NCBI GenBank assembly: GCA_021234155.1
Contig: JAJEKV010000049.1
Location: 8,404,036 to 8,468,035 of the forward strand
Origin: Isoetes taiwanensis
Lineage: Eukaryota; Streptophyta; Lycopodiopsida; Isoetales; Isoetaceae
Direction of reading: 5' to 3'
Length of the DNA: 64,000 nt
This document shows, one piece after another, positions 1 to 10,932 of the stretch. The position numbers and the translations under genes were made by a program. The number at the start of each line of letters is the position of its first letter. Position 1 is the stretch's first letter. A model generated the notes under the pieces. It was given only the letters and a program-made list of their open reading frames with translations. It made no database searches and was not told where the DNA came from.

Positions 1-3000
1 TGCGGTTGAGAAACCGGGTAGCCGGAGCATTGGTTTTGAGATCCGTAAGGTTGTAAACAGAAGAGCAAAGGGGAAACGTAGGGAAAGGATATTCCCGGGT
101 AGGCGCAAAGGAGACATGTGGATAGCCGTGCCCACCCGGGAGATGATGGTTGCGGGAAGAGGCGATGGCCCGAAGAATGATGGATGTAGGCATGTTCGTG
201 TGTGAAAGTACGGTTGAGTAGGTTGAGCCCGATAAGGCTCCCGATAGTGATGAGGGGACTGAGGTTGTGAGCAATGTTTGCACGCTTTGGGGCGGGAACT
301 GACGACCGACCCGAGGGGTGGGTGGCGCGGATCGAGCCCTAGATCAAGATGGCCTCCTCTATGTCATCATAAGCATCCATACATGTCGCCAACAGCTTCC
401 CCGACGCCGATGGCGCCCAAGCGAGAGGCCGCTCGAGAAAGGAGTTCTTCCGGGCGGAAATTACTTTACGCATATGGCGATGTAAGAAAGTAGGATAAAA
501 TCGTACCCGCAAAATGCATGCTGTTTGGGGTCCGGGTTCGAACTCCTCGAAGACACTCCGTGAGGACCCGTGGATCTAACAGAGAGTCCGGGGACTATGT
601 CACGCTGATTTGCAAGAAGAGAAGAAAAAGAAGGAAACAGTAACAAATGAGAGAAAGATGATAAGCTTCCTTGATATCAATGATGAAAATACATGAGCTC
701 TCGCAATAGAGAGAAAAAACCTAAAGGAGACAAGACTCAAAACTCATCTTCTAAACTTATGTGCTAACTCTACTCATATATATAGTACAATGGCCTTGGG
801 GCCCAATATAGACACTCGACCGATCTCTGGTGCCGACTCGAAGAAGGCCCGATTTGGTGAATGTTGGCTGCCTCTTGAAGTGCCTAGAATCACGCCGATG
901 TCGACGCGGCGGACGGGCCGCCACTTGTCCGAAGCGGGCCTCTTGTTGTTGACCCACAGGCTTTGACCGCGTGGTTCGGCCGCTTGGTCTTCTCATGAGC
1001 CTTGGATGTCCGACCCGTGGGTGACTGAGAGGATCCTTGAGCTTGACCCGGTCAGTCAGATGATGAATAGTCCCGCACTGTGAGGCACAGGACTACCGGG
1101 GGAGAGAAAAATTGGAAAGGCAACGGAATGGCGGTGGGCGGCGGGAAGATCAAGAGGGAAGGAAGCTGAAGCATCTCTGTTTTCTTCAAGCGGCATGCAC
1201 CTTCAGTAGCGGCATGCAATATCAATCCAATCAAATTTATTCTGTAATCAAATTCCGCAGCATCAGGATGGATGGGACATTTCATTGCATAATCTAAGTC
1301 GTGAATGCAGCAGGAGAAGAGTTTGATGATCTAATTCAGAATATTGGGCTTTAATTTAAGGGAGTATTGGCTGCAAAATCGTGGATAAAGATTTGATACA
1401 ATTTTGGGCAGCTTGAAGGACTGTAATTCTAAGGCATTCTGCTAGAAAAAGTGAGTAGACGAGTTTTGTTGCATCTGATCTTCTTCTCAAGATCTTTTCA
1501 CGTCATTATATTATTCTGACAGGGACAAAAAGTTCAAAAAATTCGTGCATGGCATTCGATTCACAACAGGTTAGTGCTTGCTTCCAATTTTTTTGCTTGC
1601 ATTCTTTCTTTCTTGCATTCCTTATTTTCTGATACATGGTCAACAAATTTTACAGCTTGAATTCACAAACATGAACTCATGCATATAAGCTTTGTTTTCT
1701 ATAAATTGTGCTTTGATAGATAGATGTTATTTTATTATGATTTTTGTGGTAAATAAGGGCAGTTTACATTGTGCCATGGAATAAAAAGGGCTGATAAAAG
1801 TTTAACCTTCCCAAAAAAGGGCAACTCAAAATATGCCCTTAGAAAAAAAAGTAGGGTCTACCCTTATAAGTTGAACCCTGGGCCAGACTTCGCTTCTTCG
1901 CCTCCTCAAATAACTACGAACTAAGTGGTCTCCGGCATAGGACGTCGCGACAGGTTACACCATCGGAGCTGTTTGAGAAAAACGTGGCAACGAAATATTA
2001 AGATAGATTGCGGCGGAGAACCAAGAAAATAAAAAAAAAAAAGAAAAAAGAAACATTTGAAATACAATTACATATGAGTTGAATATATCATTTTATTATA
2101 TCTTTTAAAAAGTTCTTGCAAGTTATCAATATGCTTTTCCAAAATTTATAGTATTTTCTGAACATGTATAATGCATTCTATCATTTTTCCTTTTTTTTTT
2201 TCCTTTTTTCTATATGCTACTTTTTCTCCGTCGCCATTTTCATATGCTCTTGCCACCGTTAGCCTCCATTTTTTTTTCTTTACCCCATTTCTAGATACAG
2301 TTCCCCGCCCTTGATATCTGTCCATGGCATCGAATGCATTTATGGCAGATCATAATTTTGCTGGAACTCTTCTTCAGGATTCAATGCAGGATGCAAGTTT
2401 CCATCGATAGGGGTTGCCTTATTAGGAAGGAAGGAAGGAAGTTTCCTTCCTTATTAGGGAGCCGTCAATTCAAACCCTGTTAATGGGGATGCAAACAAGG
2501 GCTGCTGCAATGGGGAAGAGACATATAAGCCACAAATTACATCGCTCTAAAATGCCTGCATGATTTTCGTTCACCAATCGGGCTACTGGGGCCGAGTATT
2601 CGAATAATATTTCTTTGGATAATATTTTCTGAAGTATCACAAATGCGATTGTGGATGACCCACATAAACAAAATTTGGCAAGCTACATTCCGATTCATGA
2701 AACGTCCATAGAGCAGTCTGTTGCCAGATCTGGGGCAGTCTGCTAAAGATTCTGGCATAGCAGATATTCTGCTTCCGAAATTTTTTAACAAGAGAAATTA
2801 GATTGACATATACATTGTCAAGTAATTCCATATCTTTCTTTTTCTGCAAGCATGTTCCGGCTTACGACTTATAATTTGGGATTTTGGCATAGAATCTGGC
2901 ACCAAAGGAAGCACTAAGGTATGGCTATGGCAGTCCTTTTCTCTGTTCCCCTTTTTTTTCCATTTTAGATTCTGTGTTTTTTAAAATGAATGCTGAGGTG

Positions 3001-3461
3001 TGGTGGATTTGTGCTTTTAGAAATGAAGGCTGAGATATGGCGGATTTACAGGATGCTATGCAATAATGCGAATTTACAGGGTGCTACATATACTTGAACT
3101 CCCGAATAGGCATGGATCATTCTCCAGAAATAGCCTCCTGCTCTTAATGCAATTCATTATCAAATAGGACTTTGAGTAAGAGCCTTTTAGATCATAATCA
3201 CTTAGATTCAATACTTAACTGTTAAAATGGCATTTTCCCTTAGTTAATAAGGATTTATTTAAATGTTTACTTCTAAAACACACGTCTAACTAACGCCAGC
3301 AAAGTGAATCTAAAAATTTGAACCTCATTTTGAGAGACTTGAAATAACACTATTTTCTTCAATATGAGGGCAAAGCATCATGGCTTGAGATCCGCTTGGA
3401 GATGTGTTTTCTCATTGGTTCCAAGTTGACACAAATTCCCCCTAATGGATTTAGAAGAAGA
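1..3461. other. Left flank without a recognised gene
   Basis: I find no convincing gene here. The first ~1 kb is GC-richer and contains only short, non-conserved ORFs. A tRNA-like B-box (GGGTTCGAACTCC, about 534-546) stands alone without a convincing A-box. From 1.3 to 3.4 kb the sequence is AT-rich and looks intergenic. A purine/pyrimidine hairpin sits near 2418-2459: a (GGAA)n run followed by its complement, flanked by CCTTATTAGG and CCTTATTAGGG. Confidence 0.5.
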
Positions 3462-3500
3462 GAAATGTTTGCGGTGGACTTGGCCGCCGCGATAAATTTC
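3462..3500 (-). repeat. 39-bp hairpin repeat, copy 1
   Basis: The 39-bp segment forms a hairpin around GCGGTGG...CCGCCGC. Its reverse complement matches 54540-54578 at 35 of 39 positions by my count. Both copies share the ends GAAATTTATCGCGG and ACATTTC. A dispersed short palindromic element or MITE tip would explain this; the family is not recognised. Confidence 0.6.
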
Positions 3501-4003
3501 TTTTAATAATGATCTTATTCTATTTAAGCACTCTTTTTATGGGACTTCTAATTATAGCTAAAGTTTACCTATTACAAGATGGTACTAGTGCAGTCCAGCA
3601 CCACAATGGATGCTGTGAGGGCATGGAAATAGAATTAAAAGTAGATGTTGAGAAACATAGAGGTAGGCTTATAGGTGTGAGTAGGTATTTTTGTGCAAAT
3701 TGCTCTTGAATGAACAACAGATATTTCAAAACTGGCAATATTTAGATGACAATAAATGACATTTAATCCCTACTTAACTCTGAATATTGTTCAATGATCT
3801 CTGACGGTAGCAAAAAAGTTGTAAGAAATTGCAAAGAGAACTAATAATGGTTTGTTAACCTCTCCATGTCACCCTTTTTCATGCAACCTTTTCCTTCGAA
3901 GAAGGTTAGGATATAGGCACCATACCTGGAGGACAATAACAATGTCACGAGGGGCAGTCAAGTTAAGGGCCTCTATAGTGTGCTTATTTAAAAAAAAAAA
4001 AAA

Positions 4004-7000
4004 AAAAAACCCTTTTGGTCTGTTTGCCTAAAAACAACCAGACTTTAAGCCTATTAGCCCGTATGGATCTAATAGCCTTCAACTTGCAGTCCTAGATATG
4101 ACTAGGTGTATGTCATATCATAGGCCTTGAACAGAGCTATGAAATTACACAAGATTCCAAGATAAGAAAAACATTTTGTTATTTGACCAACAACTTACGA
4201 TTTAAAATGATAATACAACAAGAATCATAACAATTATTGTAGCATAAACCATCAAGGTTCTCATATATGTTAGAGCTATTAGCAAAAGCTAATGTATGAA
4301 CAGATTTGAATCACTATTTCCAAGTAGAACTTAGCGAAAAGCATTTTATTATTTCATATAGTCAAGTAGAAGTAGAAAAAGCAGTCAAATTGCTCAACAT
4401 AGCTAAAATAACCCACATAGCCTGTGGCCATAAAAACTGACCAACATAAAGATAGAGTTTAACGACTTCACCAAATATTCTCTCGCAGCTTGAGCAATAA
4501 TTTTGCTCAGTTTCAAACCATAACATCACCATATGCAGGGATAAGTTCGGTTACCTGCATGTCAACCATTCAAGAATTAGCCTGAGAAGGGTAATCTCAA
4601 AAGGACAAACAGGTAAGCAAAGAACCTATCCGGCTTAACGCCTTTCAACATATTTTAAGCAATGTAAAAATAAAAGTACATTAATAAACAATAGGCAATC
4701 AGAACTATCCCATTATGGGGTGACAAATAACGCGAGGGCATATATCAAGTTAAGACAAACCACATTGCCTTGAGTTATTTTACAGTCACCATTTAAATCC
4801 AGATGTTCAAGTGTTTCTGTCCACGAACAGACAGCAGCAGGATCTTTAGGATAGAAAGTAAGCAGTTAACATAAGAAAGATAGATAACTACCCTTGCAAC
4901 TCTATAAAGGATAACATTAAAAAACAAATGATGAATGTCTTAAGTCTGCTATGCTCACACACAAGGGTGATGTTCAGTCTACATAAAGTGTAACATGCAC
5001 AAAATAATACAACGAAATCAGAACAGGTGGACAATATCTTTACACAAATTTCTCATAACTATGTAGGGCAAATGTGTGGCAATAGAACAACGACCTAGCT
5101 ATCTATCTTCTGCAGAATATGTACAGAAAGATTATTACTAGAAATGAAAGCAGACAATACCATAGAGAAGGTGGATTTGAAATATTAAATCATTTGCATT
5201 ATGCAAATAATTTGGCTTACGGAAATAATCAAGAACAAGAAGAAAGATATAGCGCTAGCTTAAAGACATAATATATGAAGACTGGGGAACATGTTGAGAA
5301 GATTTTAAGACCGGGTCCATAAAAAAGTCAGAAAACAGATTAACACTTAGACCAACAATCACCCAGCCAGGTCACACGCCGCAGAGCAGGAGATCAGAAC
5401 AGATGTATATAATGTAAAGGAACTGAAATTATCCAAGAAGAGCTGATATAATAAACTATCAAGTAATCTATACATAAAACACATAGAAGTTTATGAAAAT
5501 GGGTTAGAGAAAACTCTAATTACTAGAATCAGAAGGATAAGAAATGGACACATATATTAACATTTGTGGTAAACCTGATTGTCCTTCGTGTATCCAGGCT
5601 GTGGACTAGTTGGAACATGGTCTATTGCAGCAACAGTTACATCCTCAGCATTTGTGATAAATTCTGAAAGATCCTTATCAGTTCTAGAACTTCCTTGCCC
5701 TTCTAGATTCGAATTTTAATGCATGTCCAGTGTGGCTTTGATGAAGTTCCCTTTCTGTCTACCCATAGACATAGCTCAAAGCCTGAGTCTATACGGTAGA
5801 CAAGCTCTGATTACACACAAATGAGAGTAAAAATATGAACTGAAAGGAAACCTTAAATAGAAGTAATTGGAAGCAGGCAATTCCAGAGAACACATCCAGC
5901 GGTCCATGTAGCAACTGTATATCTGAGCAAGCGGCATAAGATAAGGCATTCCGGCCATGTAATCTTGCAAGCGGCATAAGATAAGGCATTCCGGCCATGA
6001 AACCCTAAAGGTTACAGTTCACAATTTTACATATGACCTAAGAAAAATGAATGAAAAATGTTTAAGGGGTTGGATATTTTCCTCAAGCACTATTATCCTT
6101 AGCAATATGATCAAAATGTTGAAGATTGACACCCATGAAAGAATATATGGTCAATCATATTATAGGCTCTAATCGCAAACCAAAGATACAAGACCAAGTT
6201 TTATAATCAATGCTAAGCAGGATAGAGGATAGAGGTAAACAGGAAGTAAAGAAATATCACCCATATGTTAATATGTTAATGTACAAGAAATAACCATAAG
6301 CCATAATTTTGAGCAGATAACTAACTCCATAATTAGCATAAGCTAAGGATATTCCTTTAGAAAATAATATATACATAAAAAATCCTTCCTCCTACCTCAG
6401 ATTAGGAGGTCCCTATATTCAGTCACTAAGAAATGACTAAAACATAAGTTGGAACAGGGAGAGTAGGGCCCTGTTGCAACACAGGGACCCTACCCAACCC
6501 ATAAAAATCTACTCTAGAGTTTATAATGACTGTACTTACGTGATGGATTTGAGAATTCTCCTCATGTCTTCTATGTCGAGAGGTAGTCCAGGAAAGTTTT
6601 TGTGTTTCAACGCTGTGAGTACAATCCTGAGAATGACCTTCCTTAAGAAACCATTATTGCGAAAGGCATTGCTCAACTTACTTAAGTCTTCTCGTCATGT
6701 CTTTTATGTCAAAAGTAAGATTAGGACATTCAAAACTTTGCCAAAGATCAGAAACATGACACTGTTTGGCAAAAACAATGTCATTTGAGTATAAGAATTC
6801 TTTTGTAGATAACCTCCTACCAAAGGAGAATTCTTCTCATAAAAACCTTTGGAGGAATGGTTGATTTCTTTATCCAGCTCATTCAAAAAAACTTTATTAT
6901 ACACAATAGTAAAACAGATCAATCGATGAACAATAGTAGCGGATCAAAAGAATTTAAGAAATAACTGACCTATATTCTAGAAATCGTACGATGATCATAT

Positions 7001-7090
7001 TTTGGAGTTTCAATTTTTTGAAACACATATTGTCAATTTTGCCATCTTCATCTTGAGTATTATCATCTTTTTTCTGCAATCATAACAGAT
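4004..7090. repeat. Tandem array unit, copy A (~3.1 kb)
   Basis: This is the first copy of a ~3.14-kb unit that recurs at 37596-40733, 40734-43881 and, truncated, at 43882-45222. Copy A begins at a run of 20 A (3990-4009), where the other copies have six A after a short lead segment. It ends at CATAACAGAT (7081-7090). In copies B and C the same AGAT is followed directly by ACGTCAGC, the start of the next unit. In copy A it is followed instead by the left terminus of the large element. Each copy contains an internal 33-bp direct duplication (copy A about 5928-5999). Copies A and D are almost identical; B and C differ mainly at CAG/CTG sites. Confidence 0.92.
4765..6641 (-). pseudogene. Exon-like segments of an unrecognised gene inside array copy A
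   Basis: Minus-strand segments look like exons. One, 6641-6540, reads KVILRIVLTALKHKNF and continues PGLPLDIEDMRRILKSI, followed by a GTAAGT donor (6539-6534). The same reading is kept in copies B and C with only a conservative change. A second, about 5696-5575, reads DKDLSEFITNAEDVTVAA and then IDHVPTSPQPGYTKDNQ, followed by GTTTAC. A third starts after an AG at 4843 and reads DPAAVCSWTETLEHLDLNG. Another possible donor (GTAAGT) lies just after about 6680. The unit is thus probably a repeated piece of a real intron-containing gene. I do not recognise the family, and no complete gene is present in the window. Confidence 0.45.
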
Positions 7091-7115
7091 AAGTCGTATT
7101 TAATTAAAGTGGGAC
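7091..7115 (+). repeat. Left terminal inverted repeat of the 30.5-kb element
   Basis: This 25-bp terminus pairs with 37571-37595 at 24 of 25 positions. It is preceded by the AGAT target duplication at 7087-7090. Its outer AAGTCG shares AGTCG with the half-site of the palindromes found at 8.0-9.3 kb and 31.9-33.0 kb. Confidence 0.9.
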
Positions 7116-7919
7116 TCATTCCATTCCCATTTTTTTTCGGAACCCGGTTAATTTACATAAAAAGTAGCACCCCGACCCGAAAACTATCCTTAATTCGAAT
7201 TTTTGAATAAAACTCAATCCGAAGCTTTGTCGCAGCTTTTCCCCGGTTTCATGAAGTCGAGAACAAAAACAATGCAACTGAAACAAAGGAAATTCATTAA
7301 AGTTTGAAACCAAAGATCTAGTTGAAAAAGAATTTTTATTAATAAATTGAACAGATACAATGTATTTTACATCGGACGCAGAGACCATGGTGGTCTTGCT
7401 GTCACTACAGTTACATCATCTTGGTAGGTGGTCCACCTTAGGGGATTAACTAGCTACGCTTCTTCACGCCGACCGTAAGCCTTTGGGGCAACCTTGAAGA
7501 GTGTGGAATGCCTCACGGGAGGTGCCTCTCGAGCTACCGGCCGACCTGTCCACCCACTTCTCCACTCGCCTCCCCGCACCTTTCATCGAATATGCTCCTT
7601 CCCCAACCTCCGCGGATGTTATGCAATGCTTGCAAGATGCTTTGAGCTTCCCGGACTTTCGCTTGTTCTTCGCCTGTTCTTTATCCCTGTGGTGTAGCGA
7701 GCAACCTCTCAATTCGCGAGCAACCTTGTCCCAAAGGCCGGGCAAGAGTGTAAGCGACCGGGATCCTGCCCGAATCGGTATTTCTTCCGCTTTGAGCCGG
7801 ATCTCAGGTCGCTGGAGCGGTCTCTCTGATGCCTGAGCGGGATCTGTGCTGGTGTCGGATCTGTGCCTAAACCACCTGGAGCAAGGAGAGTATGATTAAC
7901 AATTACGGTGCCATTAGTC

Positions 7920-8340
7920 AAAACGAAGAAAAGAATGTTGAAATCAAATTACAACGGAGAACATTCATTCCATACAACTGCATCCAATGACGTGGGAAGT
8001 AGTGTCTTTCTCGACTCGCGAGTCGAGAAAGGCCCATAAAAGTCAAAGTACAACCATTCTCATTAGAATATGGTTGCATCCAATCACACACGGAAGCATA
8101 CAAATGCTTTCGTCAACGAGACAACCAGCATGCCTTTCTCGACTCGCGAGTCGAGAAAGGCCCAGGAAACCCAATGTACAAGCATTATCATAATAGATTG
8201 TGGTCGCATCCAAATACACAATCAAACATACAAATGGTTTCATCAACAGGACAAGCATGCCTTTCTCGACTCGTGAGTCGAGAAAGGCATCGAAAACTCA
8301 ATATACAAGTATATTCATTACAAAATGGTCAATACATGTT
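7920..8340. repeat. ~126-bp tandem repeat carrying long perfect palindromes
   Basis: Three related units end in TCTCGACTCGCGAGTCGAGA palindromes. At 8006-8031 the palindrome is 26 bp and perfect. At 8132-8161 it is 30 bp and perfect. At 8257-8290 it is 34 bp with one central mismatch pair. The spacing is ~125 bp. Between palindromes each unit keeps a TGGTYGCATCCAAWNACACA-like stretch. This lies 0.9-1.2 kb from the left terminus of the element. A transposase or replication-protein binding array is possible; there is no direct proof. Confidence 0.75.
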
Positions 8341-8388
8341 CACGTTTGTTTACAATATTCACACAATTTGACTATCTGAAAGCAGAGG

Positions 8389-9454
8389 TCACTCTTCTTG
8401 TTCACCAAAATATTTGTCGTCCATAGCTTTCATGATCGCCTTGCTCTCTGGATCGGGTTCCGTGAGGCTCGGATAGTTACTAATCACATCGGCGACAAGA
8501 ATGGCAAAGAGGGATTCCGCCAAGACAGGACACAGTCCGAAGGACAACCACCTATCCGTCTCATATTCTTCAGGTCGATATGGCTTAGCAATGATTGTAT
8601 TTTGCGCTGTTATGCGCGGAGTCGCTCTATGATGAGCGTGTTGTGTTTGCCATAGTCCCGAATTGCTCATAAAACCCGCCCGACCTTTTCACCATTATAG
8701 GCTTCCCTTTGTGATGGCTGGATTGAGGTCCGACACATGCTTCGACTTTTTCGTTTCCCCCAAACGAACTTGAACTTCAAAACCGAAATGCCGAGAACAC
8801 CAAGAACATTGACAATATTTTTCTTTGCCATACAAGACCATATGCCCACTTCAATCCCCTTCGAGGCACCATTCAACAATTTCCTTAGCTCTAGGCCCTG
8901 GATACACTATTTTATGCTCTGTTTTGGTTGGGATCTGCGAGGTGTTAATCTCGGGACGCCTTTTGTCGTGGTATACCGCAGCTAATACCCATTGACGCCA
9001 AATATTACAAGCTTGGTGGGACCACCGGATCCCGGTTGGAGTTTGGCTCTGACCATATTTCCGGTTCATCGGGATCCAAATGCGGGATCATTATCTTCTC
9101 AGGTCCTTTCTGGCTGTTAGCAGTGTCTTGCTCTGGATTGTCTTTGTGAAGTGCATTCTCCTCCTCGCGACGTGAACCGCTGGTATCCAATGACAATGAT
9201 CCGGAGTCGTTGACATGGAATTCCCTGAAATGATGACATCCGGCCGAAGGAACGAGTTTTCGACTTCGCGAAATCGAGAATGAAAAGAAAAGGTATTGAA
9301 AGGAAACGAGTTTTCTCGACTCGCGAGTCGAGAAACACCGATAGAGCAAAGTAAACACAAGGCATCCAAAAGCAAAACACCACATGGTTTTTCCCATGGT
9401 TATGACTAGAAAACCATTCCATAAAACCAATGGGTTTTTGTGGGTTAATTTCAT
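8389..9454 (-). pseudogene. C-terminal exon block of an unrecognised element gene
   Basis: Reading from 9454 to 8389 gives a coherent but frameshifted protein. It begins with an acidic, polar stretch (SRREEENALHKDNPEQDTAN, then DPDEPEIWSEPNSNRDPVVP). It continues with KRRPEINTSQIPTKTEHKI and VYPGPRAKEIVEWCLEGD in another frame. It closes with PYRPEEYETDRWLSFGLCPV and ESKAIMKAMDDKYFGEQEE before a stop. No family was recognised. It has the same strand as the 27.6-26.7 kb and 30.1-29.1 kb blocks and may be the 3' part of the same gene, now separated by the CACTA-like insertion. The frameshifts lie in a stretch with CHG-type base errors, so disruption is uncertain. A palindrome (9312-9335) lies within this block. 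Confidence 0.4.
9312..9335. repeat. 24-bp perfect palindrome
   Basis: TTTCTCGACTCG is followed by its exact complement half. This is the same palindrome as in the 8.0-8.3 kb repeat. A degenerate relative lies just upstream at about 9256-9280. Confidence 0.8.
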
Positions 9455-9498
9455 TAAAAACCATATGAGGCTAAACTACTTGGTTTTCTTGTAAGGTT

Positions 9499-10770
9499 CA
9501 CTAGGGTGGTATTATGGCATGGAAATTGCTAACGGCTCCTTCCTAGTGTTTGTCAAAGTGGTATTTTATGTTGGTAAATAGATGTGATATATTATAAGGT
9601 TTTAAAGGTAGGGTTTCTCAATGTGGTATAATATAGTGGTTGTGGATGTGGTTTGATGTCGCGGCTCTATTCATGTGATTTTATGATGTGGTTAGTTATG
9701 GTGGTAAAATGTCGTGGCTAATTTTCATGGTAAATGCACACGGCTCGCGATGTGTTATATGCAGTAAATCACCATTATTTAATTAGTGGAAGTGTTTAGA
9801 TTATTGTATTAAAACACTATTATGTTTATCAAACTTAGATGTAATTGTTAGTTGTAGAAATGCATGGTTTTGTAGTACACTAGATTCATGGTTATCATTT
9901 ATAAACAAGTATTGCTATATAGTCTAAAGCATGTCAAACTACTAGACTAAACTATTAAAGATTGTGGATGGTTTCTTATGTATTGTAGTACTTATTAAGG
10001 TTGGTAATCCACTAATGGCTTTTAGTCTAAAGCGTTCCAACTATTGCATGGAAAACATGCATATCTTTACACTCAAGATGTACTCGTTAAGGCTGATAAA
10101 CCACTAATGTTTCTATTCTTAAGCTTCTTAAGTTTTTGCATATAAAGACGTGCAATCTTTCCACTAAATATCTAATAGTTTTTTCAATCATACACGCAGT
10201 GGTAAAGATGACAAATCATCAGAAACACTTTTAGTTTATGAATGAAAACCATAGCAATCTTATTAATTATCCATGTACATCTTTGTACAATGACTGCATA
10301 GTTTCTTAACATGTATGTATAGTGTTTATGATTAAATGCATTGCGTGCTTAACATATACCCCTAGTGCTTAAGACTATTTAACCATAAATGCTTTTCACA
10401 TCCAAGAAGTTTATATACCCCTAGTGCTTAAGACTATTTAACCATAAAAGCTTTTCACGTCAAAGCAGTTCATATACCCCTAGTGCTTAAGCCTATTTAA
10501 CCATAAATGCTTTTCACGTCCAAGCAATAAACAACTACTTAAAGTGTAGTGGTCTTTTGCATGGTTTCGTAACATTGTAGGGTTCTTAAACTGCTACTAC
10601 TTTTGGAGATGAAAGCATTTGTATTTAAATGTTTTTTCCTTGCGTGGTATTTACATGAACCACTACTACTTTTTGTTGAAAGTGGTATTTACTTTTTTTT
10701 CCTTGTGGTTTACTAGAGATATACATAAGTGCTTTGCCAAGTAAAGATAGATTGATTCAAAAACTAATGC
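9499..10770. repeat. Left subterminal repeat region, with a 3 x ~59-bp tandem repeat
   Basis: This AT-rich stretch has many GTGGT/TGGTTT motifs and no coding potential. It includes three near-identical ~59-bp units at about 10352-10526, each starting ATATACCCCTAGTGCTTAAG and running through ATTTAACCATAAA to TTTTCACGTC. It mirrors the inverted AACCAC-rich region at 25.9-26.67 kb. Confidence 0.6.
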
Positions 10771-10932
10771 ATACAAAGGCTTCAACAATAAATATGATCT
10801 ATATAATAAGAATGAACACAGTTACAAGTTTTAGAAAACCCTAAAACCTTAAAGCCGATAATGGTCTGTCTTAAGTTTTATCCAAAACACAATGCTGCGA
10901 TCAATCTATAAAGTGACAACATCTCAACGCAA

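Noticed and set aside
534..546. tRNA gene or SINE suggested by GGGTTCGAACTCC
   Set aside because: The B-box stands alone: no A-box at the right distance and no cloverleaf could be drawn around it.
5789..5998. Ankyrin-like reading (HGRNALSYAAC) in the array unit
   Set aside because: It arises from a 33-bp direct duplication, is not repeated in the ~33-residue ankyrin spacing, and the frame is not kept in copies B and C.
7494..7836. Overlapping ORFs on both strands near the left terminus
   Set aside because: High GC with mirrored ORFs on opposite strands, no domain, and no homologous block elsewhere in the element.
7920..8340. CRISPR-like array
   Set aside because: Repeats are spaced ~125 bp with related, not unique, spacers, and the context is a plant nuclear genome; it is a tandem satellite with palindromes.
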